Below, one piece after another: positions 8,715 to 18,207 of a DNA stretch of 64,000 nucleotides (position 1 is its first letter; every line of letters begins with the position of its first letter). This DNA comes from CBDFLD01 sp965249005. Its GTDB lineage: Bacteria > Acidobacteriota > UBA6911. Location of the stretch: assembly GCA_965249005.1 (NCBI GenBank), contig CBDFLD010000022.1, positions 868,001 to 932,000 of the forward strand, read 5' to 3'. The notes below the pieces were generated by a model, which was not told the origin of the DNA, searched no databases, and saw only the letters and a program-made list of their open reading frames with translations. The position numbers were made by a program, and so were the translations under genes.

Positions 8715-11132
8715 CTACTCTCGTAGGAAGTTGGGAAAGCGGGCGGGATCTGCTTCGTGCATCATGTCGTAGGCGAGCGTGAAAATACCTTCTGCATTCG
8801 GCTTTGAGAAATAGGCTCCGTCGGTCCCGTAGGCGGGACGGTGGGGCTGTGAGGTCAGAGTTCTCGGTTCGGAGTCGAGCCAGTCATAGCCGCCCTGCGC
8901 TTCGAGAACTTGCTGCATCATGAACGCGCTTGCCCCTCCCGGCACATCTTCATCGACAAACACGATTCGGTTGGTCTTCTTCAAGGACTGGACGATGATG
9001 CCCGACCGGTCGAACGGCAACAAGGTCTGTACATCAATGACCTCGACTTCCACTCCGACCTCTGCGAGCGTGGCGGCAGCGTCAAGGGCAATATCGCACA
9101 TGGCGCCATAGGTAACGAGGGTCACGTCCGTGCCAGATCTGAGTACTTCCGGGACGCCGAGGGGAACCGCGATGTCCGCCAGATTGTCGGGGACAGGTTC
9201 CTTCTTTCGATATCCCATCAAGACTTCGATCACGAGCGCGGGGTCGTCTCCTTGCATCAGCGTGTTGTAGAGTCCTGCCGCGCGCGTCATGTCACGGGGC
9301 ACGGCGACGTGCATCCCCCGGACGAGATGAATGATGCCTGCCATCGGGGATCCGGAGTGCCATACGCCCTCCAGACGATGCCCGCGCGTTCTCACGATGA
9401 CGGGCGCTTTTTGCCTGCCTGCCGTGCGCCAATGCAACGTGGCCAGGTCATCGGACATGATTTGAAGCGCATACAACAAGTAATCGAGGTATTGGATCTC
9501 AGCAATCGGGCGGAGACCACGCAGGGCCAACCCGATGCCTTGCCCTACGATGGTTGACTCCCGGATGCCCGCATCGCTTACCCTGAGGTCTCCGTACTTG
9601 GACTGCATTCCAGACATCGTTTGATTGACGCCGCCCAGTGGGCCCACATCTTGACCAAAGAGAAGGACGCGTTTATCGCGAGCGAAGAGATGGTCAAAAA
9701 ACCGATTCAAGATCTCGAAACCGTGGATCTCCTCGGGCCGCGATGAGTAGACGGGTTCTACCCGTTGAACCTGCAGTGGAGAATGCTCCGACTCGCTCGT
9801 GATATGGGAACTGAACTGCAGCTGGTATTTCGCCACATGTCGGTCGCGCCACTCGATTAGTGTGCTTCGTTCAGGCACTGTCTCAGACCGTGTCAGCTTC
9901 AGCGCCTTGAAAATGGTTTCCAGGTGAAGCTTGCGCGAGGGTGCCAGCTCGCGCTTCATGGGCTCCGTGAGCGCTCTCACCGCCTCGCCATGTTCCGAGG
10001 CTGCCGACAACTGCTCCAGCAGCCGCTGTACCTCATCTCGCTCACTCAGGCGCTCATCCGAGAACAGGATCCACTCTTCACGGAGCTGTTTCTCAACGAG
10101 TGCGGCTTCTTCTGCTTCCGCGACCCTGAGGCGCTCTTCGTCGGTGACTTGTTCTTGAAGCATCCATGTCCGCATGCGCTTCAGGCAGTCGTGCTCGCGC
10201 TCCCACGCCAGCCGGGCTTCGGACTTGTACCGCTCATGACTACCCGACGTGGTGTGGCCGAGAGGCTGTGTCAGGTCTGTGACATGGACGAGAGCAGGAA
10301 TATGATCGTGCCGGGCGTGCTGGACGGCTTCGGCGTATACTTGCGAGAGAGCCGCATAATCCCATCCTGGAACCCTATAGAGGTTATAGCCGGGTGATTC
10401 ATTGCTCTGACGAAAACCGGCCAGAAGCTCAGAGATGTTTTCCTTGGTGAGTTGATAACGATTTGGCACGGAGATCCCATAGTCGTCGTCCAGGATCGAA
10501 ATCACGGCGGGGGCCCGCAGCACGCCGATGGCATTGACCGACTCCCAGAACATGCCTTCTGCACAGCTCGCATTGCCGATGATGCCGAAGGCAACTTCGT
10601 TCCCGTTGTCAGAGAACTGGGATAGCGATCTCAGATCCGGCAGTTCGCGGTAGAGGCAGGACGCGTAGGCCAGCCCAACGAGACGCGGCATCTGTGATCC
10701 CGTTGGGGAAATATCGCCCGCGCTGTTGTATCTTCGGGTGAGGTCCAGCCAGTTTCCGCGCTCGTCGAGGGAATGTGTCGCGAAGTGCGAGGGCATCTGC
10801 CGCCCTCCGGAATTGGTCTCGATCTCCAGGTCGACGTGCGAGTACAGCTGTGCAAAGAATCCCTGTACGGTGAGCTCACCCAGAGCGAACATCAGGGTTT
10901 GGTCCCGGTAGTAGCCACTTCTGAAATCGCCGGGCTTGAACTGGCGCGCCATCGCGACCAGCGGTAGCTCCTTCCCGTCGCCGAAGCCGCCGAACTTTGC
11001 ACGCCCTCTCATGACTTCACGGCGACCGAGCAAGCTCACTTGCCTGCTGCGAAAGGCAATCCGATAGTCCTGCTCGATAACATCCGGTGCCGGATAGGGG
11101 GTGATTTTCTCGTGCGATGCTGAACGGGCCAT
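8715..11132 (-). CDS. Fused 2-oxoacid dehydrogenase E1 alpha/beta (thiamine-diphosphate dependent)
   Basis: About 805 residues from the ATG at 11132 (an upstream GTG/ATG start would add 12). The N-terminal half is an E1-alpha domain (FRSGYYRDQT; cofactor-binding segment around 185-215). Residues about 460-800 are an E1-beta transketolase-like domain (LLFGQDVGPLGGVNQTM, VLIEVLMGYRKK, VTYGAMCDIALDAA). Fused E1s of this type decarboxylate branched-chain or related 2-oxoacids and transfer the acyl group to a lipoyl E2. No E2 or E3 gene is present in this window. In the ThDP motif the usual GDAS/GDG reads G-N187-A-S, so the Mg2+-ligating Asp is replaced by Asn, which is unusual. Confidence 0.9.
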   Translation of the reverse strand: MARSASHEKITPYPAPDVIEQDYRIAFRSRQVSLLGRREVMRGRAKFGGFGDGKELPLVAMARQFKPGDFRSGYYRDQTLMFALGELTVQGFFAQLYSHVDLEIETNSGGRQMPSHFATHSLDERGNWLDLTRRYNSAGDISPTGSQMPRLVGLAYASCLYRELPDLRSLSQFSDNGNEVAFGIIGNASCAEGMFWESVNAIGVLRAPAVISILDDDYGISVPNRYQLTKENISELLAGFRQSNESPGYNLYRVPGWDYAALSQVYAEAVQHARHDHIPALVHVTDLTQPLGHTTSGSHERYKSEARLAWEREHDCLKRMRTWMLQEQVTDEERLRVAEAEEAALVEKQLREEWILFSDERLSERDEVQRLLEQLSAASEHGEAVRALTEPMKRELAPSRKLHLETIFKALKLTRSETVPERSTLIEWRDRHVAKYQLQFSSHITSESEHSPLQVQRVEPVYSSRPEEIHGFEILNRFFDHLFARDKRVLLFGQDVGPLGGVNQTMSGMQSKYGDLRVSDAGIRESTIVGQGIGLALRGLRPIAEIQYLDYLLYALQIMSDDLATLHWRTAGRQKAPVIVRTRGHRLEGVWHSGSPMAGIIHLVRGMHVAVPRDMTRAAGLYNTLMQGDDPALVIEVLMGYRKKEPVPDNLADIAVPLGVPEVLRSGTDVTLVTYGAMCDIALDAAATLAEVGVEVEVIDVQTLLPFDRSGIIVQSLKKTNRIVFVDEDVPGGASAFMMQQVLEAQGGYDWLDSEPRTLTSQPHRPAYGTDGAYFSKPNAEGIFTLAYDMMHEADPARFPNFLRE

Positions 11133-11183
11133 AGTCTCTATGCCGTGGGGCGAACCGTCGGGTCGCAAGCCGCGTACAGACGA

Positions 11184-11993
11184 TCAACCGGCGACCAGGG
11201 ACACTTTGTGATTTCCTCGGTTTTGGTCGTACTCGAGGTCGATATAGCCGAGCTTTTCGATCTCTTTGAGTAGTTCGGCGAAGGTCCGGTAGCCGTAGTG
11301 TCCTTCCTGAAACCCTGGCCGTACCCGCCGAACGGTTTGCTTGACCAGCGAACCCCAAAGGGGATCGTAATCTGCCTGTAGCGAACCGATGATCTCCACG
11401 ACCTTGAGCAGCGCTGCGGTTTTTTCATCCGATTCCTGCCGGTCTGCTGCCCTGGGCGCCTTGACGGTTCGCTTCCGGGGCGGAGTCGTCTTTGTTTGTC
11501 GTGTCGAACGTGGTTGTTTGGTAGTTGCTCTTACCAGGTCATCATAATAGATGAACTCGTCACAGTTGGCCACCAGGAGCTGTGAGGTGGAGCTCCTGAT
11601 CCCGCAACCGATCACCCTTTTGTCGTTTTCCTTGAGCTTGGAAACCAAAGGCGAAAAATCACTGTCCCCGGAGACCAACGAGAAGACGTCGATGTTTTCC
11701 TTGGTATGACAGAGATCGATGGCATCCACGACCATTCGAATATCGGCGGAGTTCTTCCCGCTTATTTTGCTTTGGGGAATATCGATCAGTTCGATGCCCT
11801 GAGCATGAAACTCGCGCACGTCTGCACGGTATTTGCTCCAATCGCTGTAGGCCCGCTTGTAGACGACGCGACCCTTTTCAAGCAGGCGGTTGAGCACCAA
11901 CTCGATCTGGAAGGTCTTTGCACCCGTTAAATCCCGTACCCCAAGGGCTAAGTTTTCGAAATCGATGAAGACGGCAATCGAAGGATCGTTCAC
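11184..11993 (-). CDS. NYN-domain putative RNase with OST-HTH/LOTUS domain
   Basis: 269 residues. The N-terminal NYN (PIN-like, LabA/DUF88) domain shows VFIDFENLALG with the first acidic residue, D-I-R-M-V-V-D-AID, and VSGDSDFSPLVSKL with the GDSDF acidic motif. A lysine/arginine/threonine-rich linker spans about 155-185. The C-terminal 80 residues (LLKVVEIIGSLQADYDPLWG, then GFQEGHYGYRTFAELLKEIE) fit an OST-HTH/LOTUS winged helix, which binds RNA. The combination is expected to act as an RNA-binding nuclease in the cytosol. It sits 51 bp downstream of nothing on its own strand and follows the E1 gene in orientation; there is no clear operon. Confidence 0.88.
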   Translation of the reverse strand: MNDPSIAVFIDFENLALGVRDLTGAKTFQIELVLNRLLEKGRVVYKRAYSDWSKYRADVREFHAQGIELIDIPQSKISGKNSADIRMVVDAIDLCHTKENIDVFSLVSGDSDFSPLVSKLKENDKRVIGCGIRSSTSQLLVANCDEFIYYDDLVRATTKQPRSTRQTKTTPPRKRTVKAPRAADRQESDEKTAALLKVVEIIGSLQADYDPLWGSLVKQTVRRVRPGFQEGHYGYRTFAELLKEIEKLGYIDLEYDQNRGNHKVSLVAG

Positions 11994-12310
11994 GGCGATC
12001 TCCAGGGTTCGGGCGGAAGACTCCCGCTGTCTATAAAGGCAAGAAGGCGACCGTAACCGGACGCGAGCCGGCGCCAGCCCTTCAATCCCCCTAGCTTAAC
12101 ACGTGGCCTCGAACAACTCGAACCTATCAAGGGATTCATTCGTCGCGGACATTCGCACTGCCGTGCAGACAAAAAAGAGCGGTCCCGCCTGCCGGCTATT
12201 TAGGTTCCCGAGCAGATTCTTGAACTCTTTGTCTAGCTTTTTCATGTTCTCGATAATGCTGGTTGTCCGGCGCGCCGGGTCCCCCTGCTTCTTATTTTCA
12301 GCGCGACCGG
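11994..12310. other. Intergenic, no supported gene
   Basis: About 317 bp between two minus-strand genes. A 72-codon minus-strand frame (12096-12314) would start at a TTG overlapping the stop of the dienelactone hydrolase gene. Its lysine-rich middle and Cys-ending tail match nothing I know, so I do not call it. The stretch probably holds the promoter of the NYN gene. Confidence 0.4.
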
Positions 12311-13216
12311 TCAACGCAAGGTTGCGTCGAAGAAGTCTATGGTGCGCTTCCAGGCGATCTTGGCCGCATGCTCATTGTAGCGAGGCGTCGTGTCATTATG
12401 AAAGCCGTGGTTGGCGCCTTCGTATATGTACGCGGTGTACCGGACGTCGGCAGCCTTGAGTGCCTGTTGGAAAGCGGGCAAACCGGCATTGATCCGCCGG
12501 TCGAGCTCAGCATAATGGAGCATGAGTGACGCCTTGATCTTCGGTACGTCCTCCGTTGCGGGTTGCCTGCCGTAGAAAGGAGCTGCGGCTACGATGATAT
12601 CGGGTATCCGGACCGCCATCGTATTCGCCATGCCGCCTCCAAAACAGAAGCCAACCACCCCGACCTTTCCGCTCGACAGACCATGGGTCTGCAGGAGCTT
12701 CGCGGCGGCGATGAAGTCCTGTATCATTTCCTCCCGGTCGCGCTTGCGTTGAAGTACTCGCCCTTCGTCGTCATCTCCGGGGTAGCCTCCCAGCGGTGTC
12801 AGCGCATCTGGGCCGAACGCCAGAAACCCGGCAGCTCCGAGCCGGCGGACAACATCCTCGATGTACGGATTCAATCCGCGATTCTCGTGGATGACGAGCA
12901 CGGCCGGTAGTTTGTCTCCCGCGGCCGCGGGTCTGGCCAGGTAACCTCGCATCTTCCCCGCACCCTTCGGCGATTCATATTCGAGGTACTCGGTTGCAAT
13001 TCGCGAGTCGTCCTTTGCCACCTGCTGGGCCCAGACGTAGTTCGGGCTAAGGCCCGTCAGCACGGCCTCGGCCGTCAGTCCTCCGACGGCGAACTTGGCC
13101 GCGCCGCCCAAGAAATCGCGGCGACTGACCCGGCCGTGGGCGTAGTCATCATAAAGATCGAGCAATTCCTGATCGTAGTCAGAAGCTTGTTTTCGTTTCA
13201 TCCCGGTCTTCTCCAT
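12311..13216 (-). CDS. Dienelactone hydrolase family protein, Tat-exported
   Basis: 301 residues (296 if the second Met at 13201, which has GGAG upstream, is used). A twin-arginine signal S-R-R-D-F-L-G-G begins near residue 37 and is followed by a hydrophobic segment ending in VWAQQ. The alpha/beta hydrolase core has the nucleophile elbow G-F-C-F-G-G-G (Cys as in dienelactone hydrolase), Asp in HYAELDRRI and His in EGANHGFHN. Dienelactone hydrolases open lactone rings in aromatic degradation, but many Tat-exported members have unknown substrates. The upstream lactonase gene ends 3 bp before this start, so the two are co-transcribed. Confidence 0.9.
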   Translation of the reverse strand: MEKTGMKRKQASDYDQELLDLYDDYAHGRVSRRDFLGGAAKFAVGGLTAEAVLTGLSPNYVWAQQVAKDDSRIATEYLEYESPKGAGKMRGYLARPAAAGDKLPAVLVIHENRGLNPYIEDVVRRLGAAGFLAFGPDALTPLGGYPGDDDEGRVLQRKRDREEMIQDFIAAAKLLQTHGLSSGKVGVVGFCFGGGMANTMAVRIPDIIVAAAPFYGRQPATEDVPKIKASLMLHYAELDRRINAGLPAFQQALKAADVRYTAYIYEGANHGFHNDTTPRYNEHAAKIAWKRTIDFFDATLR

Positions 13217-13219
13217 TCC

Positions 13220-14401
13220 CTAGTTCAATGGCACAAACCTGACGCAGACTGGCGACGGAACAGCAAGAACCTGGCCGGTCGCGGTGAGTCGGCCGGTTTT
13301 GAAGTCGATCTGAAACGTGACCACGGTATCGCTGTTCTGATTGGCTGCCAGAAGATAGGACCCCGACGGGTCGATGCCGAAGTTGCGCGGGATCTTACCC
13401 TGTGTTGAGACGTTCTCGATGTGGGTTAGCATTCCGGTCTCGGTGTCAATCGAGAAAACGACAATGCTATCGTGACCGCGGTTCGAGCCATAGAGGAATC
13501 TCCCCGATGGATGGACCCGGACTTCTGCGGTGGAGTTTGGTCCTTCTGTGTTTTGTGGAAGTGTCGAGATCGTCTGCCGCTGCTCCAGTGTGCCGAGGGA
13601 GGCGTCGTAGGCGAATGCTGTGACAGTCGATGCGAGTTCGTTGATCACATAGGCATAGCGGCCGGAAGGGTGGAAGGCGAAGTGCCGAGGTCCGGCCCCG
13701 GGCGCAACCCTGGCGAAAGCAGGGGCATTGGCGCGCAGCGACGACTTGCTCGGATCGAAGCGATAAATAAGAATCTGGTCGAGCCCGAGATCGGCCGCAA
13801 AGACGAACCGGTTGTCGGGTGAGAAATTCACCGAGTGGGCATGGGGACCTTCCTGCCTCCCGGGCGTCACACTGGAGCCCCGGTGCTGCACGAACGCCGT
13901 GGATTTTCCAAGGCTCCCATCTGTGTTCACCGGATAGGCTGCCACGCTTCCGCCACGATAATTGGCGACAACGAGGCTACGGCCCGTTTCGTCCACATTC
14001 ACGTGACAGGGACCCTCTCCTCGTGAGGAAACCTGATTCAAGAGCTTCAGCTTGCCGGTCCTGGGATCGATCTCGAAAGCGCGGACCCCGCCGGCCGGAT
14101 TGCCAGCGTCGCTCGAGATCTCGGCTACCGAGTACAAGAACTGCCGGCTTGGATGTATCGCGAGAAAAGAAGGGTGACGCGTCTCGGCCGCCAGGCCGAG
14201 GGAAGTGAAAGTTCCGTTTGCAGCGTCGAAGCGATACGCGTAGATACCCTTGCTGGCTTCCCGCGTGTATGTTCCGAAGTAAACGAGATACCTGCTCGTC
14301 GGCGCGGCTTCCATCACGGGGTGAGCTCCGAGGGTGTGAGCTCCAAGAAAGAGAAACAAGACGCCTGCGAGGAGCCTGGTCTGCGGTTCAGGGGTTTGCA
14401 T
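13220..14401 (-). CDS. Lactonase-family seven-bladed beta-propeller (6-phosphogluconolactonase type), secreted
   Basis: 393 residues from the ATG at 14401, chosen because it opens a signal peptide (RLLAGVLFLFLGAHTLGAHP); the frame is open 42 codons further but without features. Repeated blades contain YLVYFGTYTREASKGIYAYRFD, H-PSGRFLYGSNRGHDSIVVF and NFGIDPSGSYLLAANQNSDTV, the signature of the lactonase (Pgl/YbhE) family. The signal peptide argues for a periplasmic lactonase-like enzyme rather than cytosolic pentose-phosphate Pgl. It lies directly upstream of the dienelactone hydrolase in a two-gene operon, and both would act on lactones or esters. Confidence 0.85.
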   Translation of the reverse strand: MQTPEPQTRLLAGVLFLFLGAHTLGAHPVMEAAPTSRYLVYFGTYTREASKGIYAYRFDAANGTFTSLGLAAETRHPSFLAIHPSRQFLYSVAEISSDAGNPAGGVRAFEIDPRTGKLKLLNQVSSRGEGPCHVNVDETGRSLVVANYRGGSVAAYPVNTDGSLGKSTAFVQHRGSSVTPGRQEGPHAHSVNFSPDNRFVFAADLGLDQILIYRFDPSKSSLRANAPAFARVAPGAGPRHFAFHPSGRYAYVINELASTVTAFAYDASLGTLEQRQTISTLPQNTEGPNSTAEVRVHPSGRFLYGSNRGHDSIVVFSIDTETGMLTHIENVSTQGKIPRNFGIDPSGSYLLAANQNSDTVVTFQIDFKTGRLTATGQVLAVPSPVCVRFVPLN

Positions 14402-14576
14402 GCCTCCATGAAAGCGCATTGCAGGCCGCGGCGCAAGTGATAGGGTGCATCCCACGCCAGGCTGGCGTAAGATTGACCGAACTCCGTACCGGACAGAATC
14501 GAACCTGGCTCTGGGCTCGACCGACATGCGTTGTTTTTGTCGCGAAGACGCCTCGTGATAAAGGAGATTCCTCTAA

Positions 14577-15671
14577 ATGAGAAACAACACTCTTTCCCGG
14601 CTATCGCTTGTCTGTGTGGCACTGATTGTGACCTGGATCGCAATTGGTGTGTCGGCGGACGAACCCGGTTCAGACGGCGTGTTCGTTACCAAGACCCATC
14701 GTCTCAAGGAGGTGGCGCCCGGAGTCTATTTCGCCTCGGGAACGGGTGAGGTTTATACGCAGAGCAATGCGATGGTAATCGTGACTTCCTCGGATGTCAT
14801 CGTCGCCGATTCTCACGTCACAGCCCTGGCGGCCCGGGCCTTGCTTTCGTCGATCAAGGAGCTCACCGACAAACCCGTCCGGTTTCTCGTCAACACGCAT
14901 TTTCATTTCGATCATGTGCACGGCAACGAGGGTTTCCCTTCGGATGTGAGTATCATCGGTCACGACGTCACACGCCAAAAGTTACTGGCTGAGCCGCTCA
15001 AGGATCCCATCTTTGTAAACGCCGCCTCACGAGGACGCGCAGGTATTGTGGCTCTGGAGTCCAGAATCGAGAAGGAACAGGATGAGGCTGCGAAGGATAA
15101 GCTGCAGACGGCACTCGAAAGGACGAGGGCGCACGTGGAGTCACTGACAACAACACGGCCGGTACCCCCCGATATTACTTTGGATCAGAAGCTCACGATC
15201 CATCGCGACGGGCGGGCGATTGAAGTGGTGTTTCTGGGCCGGGGACACACGGGGGGCGACGTCGTTGTTTTTCTGCCCAAGGAAAGAATCGTCTTCACCA
15301 GTGATCTGTTGATGCCGATGCCGTCCTACATGGGGGATGGCTACATCGATGAGTGGATCGAAACTCTGCACAAACTCAAGAGACTCGACTTTGAACTGGT
15401 CCTGCCGGGCCACGGCGAGCCGTTTCGCGGTGACGAATACTTCGACGCCTTCGAAAGGGTGCTGCGTACGCTCTGGAGTCAGCTCTCGGAGATGCGCAAA
15501 CAAGGAATCGCCCCCGAGCAGGCGATCCGGAAGGTGGATCTATCAGAGCCCCTTTCGTTTTACGATAAAGCGACGGTGCCCAACCACATGCGGGACCTGG
15601 ATCCGCGCATAGCGCAGCGAAGCTACCGGCGACTCGAAGAACTCGAGCGCCGTGGGGCGATCCGGCCCTGA
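14577..15671 (+). CDS. Metallo-beta-lactamase fold hydrolase, secreted
   Basis: 364 residues, preceded by AAAGGAGA at the right spacing. A signal peptide covers residues 1-27. The zinc motif is T107-H108-F-H110-F-D112-H113, followed by GRGHTGGDVVVFLP (third His) and LPGHGEP near 275. The GEVYTQSNAMVIVTSSDVIVADSH opening is typical of the class B-like MBL hydrolases often annotated as SoxH or quinoprotein relay-associated. The C-terminal helical tail is longer than in plain lactamases. It diverges from the lactonase/dienelactone hydrolase operon, and the substrate is unknown. Confidence 0.9.
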   Translation: MRNNTLSRLSLVCVALIVTWIAIGVSADEPGSDGVFVTKTHRLKEVAPGVYFASGTGEVYTQSNAMVIVTSSDVIVADSHVTALAARALLSSIKELTDKPVRFLVNTHFHFDHVHGNEGFPSDVSIIGHDVTRQKLLAEPLKDPIFVNAASRGRAGIVALESRIEKEQDEAAKDKLQTALERTRAHVESLTTTRPVPPDITLDQKLTIHRDGRAIEVVFLGRGHTGGDVVVFLPKERIVFTSDLLMPMPSYMGDGYIDEWIETLHKLKRLDFELVLPGHGEPFRGDEYFDAFERVLRTLWSQLSEMRKQGIAPEQAIRKVDLSEPLSFYDKATVPNHMRDLDPRIAQRSYRRLEELERRGAIRP

Positions 15672-15840
15672 ACCGCTGGCTCCGTCTCTCAACGCGATCT
15701 TTCGATCGCTTTGAGGAATTCCTTGAAGACGATGTAGTTGGATGCGTCTTGAACCAGACCCAGGCCTCGCCAGTCATGCAGTTCCCAAGGCCGGGTAGTG
15801 TCGCGGACGCTCGACAATTCGGTGGCGTTCAGATCGCGGC

Positions 15841-17937
15841 CTACCGACATGGTTCGAGCAGGCTTTGAGGCGGGAGTGAACTCATATCGAAGCGATGAGC
15901 TCTTTGCTCCGCCGCACGATCCGGATACTGATCAGTGGAAACGTCGCCGGACGTTTCACTCGTGCCGACCAGAAAGAGATTCATCGCGGTGGGGTCCCCG
16001 ATCCAGTCGAGGGAGAAAGAGATTTCCGCGACCTCGTCGCGAACTGCAAATCTTGCGGCTCCTATCTGCCTCCAGCTCCAGTCGGTGCCGCTGCCGGTGT
16101 AGCGATGCAGAAACCGGCCCTGTAGCACGTACTCGGCTCCAAGCGGGAACTCGTCGCTACCACCTCGAAATCCGGTCGCGCGATTGGAATCCACATCCAG
16201 GTAGACACACTGGCCACCACCGAGATCCCCGTGACCAAGCGAACCGTTGATCTCGTAGGCCAAAAAGAGCGCTTTCCCATTGTGCGCCAACCGGAGCTGC
16301 CGCCAATCGATGAGCTGGCCGGATCCCGTCACGTCTTGTGGGTCTTCCACGAACGGAGTGAAAGTGCCCCAATCGGAGAGGTTGCCATCCAGTGTGATGG
16401 TCGCGCCGGGATTGGAGATCGGTGGTTCCGGATCCTTCAGCGTGATGGAGCGAGTGACTTCATTGGTATCGGTGAATTTCTGGGGTGTGCTGTCCTCGGC
16501 ACGGACCCGGAAGTAGTAGGTGCCGTTTTCCAGGCCGGAAATCGTGTACTGGTTCGCGAACGCAGACGTGGGATCCTTGTCCCATCCGTCGCCAACCTGG
16601 TAGGAGACCGCTCTGTATTGCACGGCATCGCTGAAGTTGGGATCCGTGCTCTGATAGATGTGATATTTGATCGGAAGGGTCTGATCCTTCGCGGTGTCCC
16701 ATTGAATCACGACTTCGCCGGGATTGTTGCCCGCTCGGACAGCCTGTATACCGATCCGGTCGGAAACGTCTGCTGAGCTGAAACCGGGTGCCCCCGTGCT
16801 GTCCCAGACCGGAGCGGTGATGTCGCGCGCCGGCGCGTGATCGATGGCGTAATGGCTGACGGCGCTCAACGACATGTCTTCCGCCAGAAACTCCACCCAA
16901 CCGTTTGTGACCACGGTCTCTTCAATGGCTCGATTGTAGAGTGCGTCGCCACGACCTACCTGATAGTCGATGCAGAAGACGGTAAAGCCGTCGGGACGAT
17001 TGGCCTCGGCGATGATCTTTGTCGCGAAGTTGTGCTTGTTGTCGCCGAAATAGGGACTGATCTTGTGGGAAGGGTCGCTGTCGAGGAGATAGGACTCAAA
17101 TACAACCGCATGGACGTAAGGACGCAAGGTGAAATCGTAGGGTCTGATGTCGAATGTCGAGTTCGAGATTGCGGGGTTGTAATAGAACACACCGCGGTTG
17201 GCCATCACGATCTTGTCGGGATAACTGGCGTGAATGAACTGAGCCGTGTTCTTCATTTCCTCCGCGGCCCAGGGATAGTAGCCCCAAACGTTCTCGTAAG
17301 GTCCAGCGGTGTCGATGGTGTCGAGAAAGAAGCCGTCGAAACCGAAATCGTGCAGCCGGTTTGCGTCGCTATCGGATTTGCGCTTCTTGGCAATCTGCTC
17401 GAGGCCGGCAACGCTACGGCTGGGCAATCCGGAGCTGCCCCCGATGCGCTGTGTGTTGATCACCCAGCGCCAGTCGTCGTTCGGGTACACGAAGCGGCCA
17501 CCGAAGGTCTTATTCGTATCGGCTTTGCCATCGGTGACATATCGAGAACCGTTCCACTCCTGATCCACATAGAAGGACGCAATCCCGCGTTTGGATTCGA
17601 CGATTTGGGAACCGTCGTGCGAGATGGGACCCTCGCCGTTGCCGACGACGAGCTCGCCGTCGTCCTCGCCGATCGTGATGTAGGCCAGAACATATTGCAC
17701 GCCGTTGTTTTGCAGGTAGGCTACCACGGAGGGATTGACTCCGGGAGTATTGGGGTTGATCACGATGACATCGAAGGACGTCATGCGCTTGAGCTGCGTT
17801 TGGCTGAAGTCGTCGCCGTAGTAGACGAGGTACCGGCTCGAGGAATCGATCCCCGGCATGCGACCGGCCGGTGACGATGCAAAACCGATGCCTGTTAGTA
17901 GAAAACCCAATAGAATGAACAACAATCCCTTACGCAT
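15841..17937 (-). CDS. Secreted GH114-like glycosidase with fibronectin III and C-terminal domain
   Basis: 698 residues from the ATG at 17937, with a signal peptide (GLLFILLGFLLTGIGFA). Residues about 35-400 are a TIM-barrel of the endo-alpha-1,4-polygalactosaminidase (GH114/TM1410) type: YLVYYGDDFSQTQL, VLAYITIGEDDGE, then GFDGFFLDTIDTAGPY with the likely catalytic Asp. Residues about 420-515 look like a fibronectin type III domain (VVIQWDTAKDQTLPIKYHIY, GLENGTYYFRVRAED). The C-terminal 170 residues form a beta-sandwich like family 9 carbohydrate-binding or DOMON-type modules (TLDGNLSDWGTF). It probably acts on an exopolysaccharide at or outside the cell surface. Confidence 0.82.
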   Translation of the reverse strand: MRKGLLFILLGFLLTGIGFASSPAGRMPGIDSSSRYLVYYGDDFSQTQLKRMTSFDVIVINPNTPGVNPSVVAYLQNNGVQYVLAYITIGEDDGELVVGNGEGPISHDGSQIVESKRGIASFYVDQEWNGSRYVTDGKADTNKTFGGRFVYPNDDWRWVINTQRIGGSSGLPSRSVAGLEQIAKKRKSDSDANRLHDFGFDGFFLDTIDTAGPYENVWGYYPWAAEEMKNTAQFIHASYPDKIVMANRGVFYYNPAISNSTFDIRPYDFTLRPYVHAVVFESYLLDSDPSHKISPYFGDNKHNFATKIIAEANRPDGFTVFCIDYQVGRGDALYNRAIEETVVTNGWVEFLAEDMSLSAVSHYAIDHAPARDITAPVWDSTGAPGFSSADVSDRIGIQAVRAGNNPGEVVIQWDTAKDQTLPIKYHIYQSTDPNFSDAVQYRAVSYQVGDGWDKDPTSAFANQYTISGLENGTYYFRVRAEDSTPQKFTDTNEVTRSITLKDPEPPISNPGATITLDGNLSDWGTFTPFVEDPQDVTGSGQLIDWRQLRLAHNGKALFLAYEINGSLGHGDLGGGQCVYLDVDSNRATGFRGGSDEFPLGAEYVLQGRFLHRYTGSGTDWSWRQIGAARFAVRDEVAEISFSLDWIGDPTAMNLFLVGTSETSGDVSTDQYPDRAAEQRAHRFDMSSLPPQSLLEPCR

Positions 17938-18207
17938 CCAATCAGCCTCCATCCGAAGACTTCTGGGAAGCGCCAGCGCGGCGCTTCAGAGAAAGAGAAA
18001 AGCCTTACGGATTCAATTTTCGTTACTGAGAAATGGGGAGATTGTCTAAAAGGGAGGATGCTTCTGTGACCGAGATCACATTATAGTCGATTTCCTGCAG
18101 CGGAGTAAAGAAGTACCGACACACCCAGGGAAGATTTTACAATTTCTTCGTTCATTGAACGGATGTAGACACTACTGGCAACAGTTAGCGGGTCTGATTG
18201 TCAGGCC

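Noticed and set aside
12096..12314. 72-codon minus-strand frame starting with TTG
   Set aside because: No family, no good start, no conservation clue; overlaps the dienelactone hydrolase stop only by chance.
16837..17874. 345-codon plus-strand frame
   Set aside because: Opposite strand of the GH114-like gene; no protein-like motifs.
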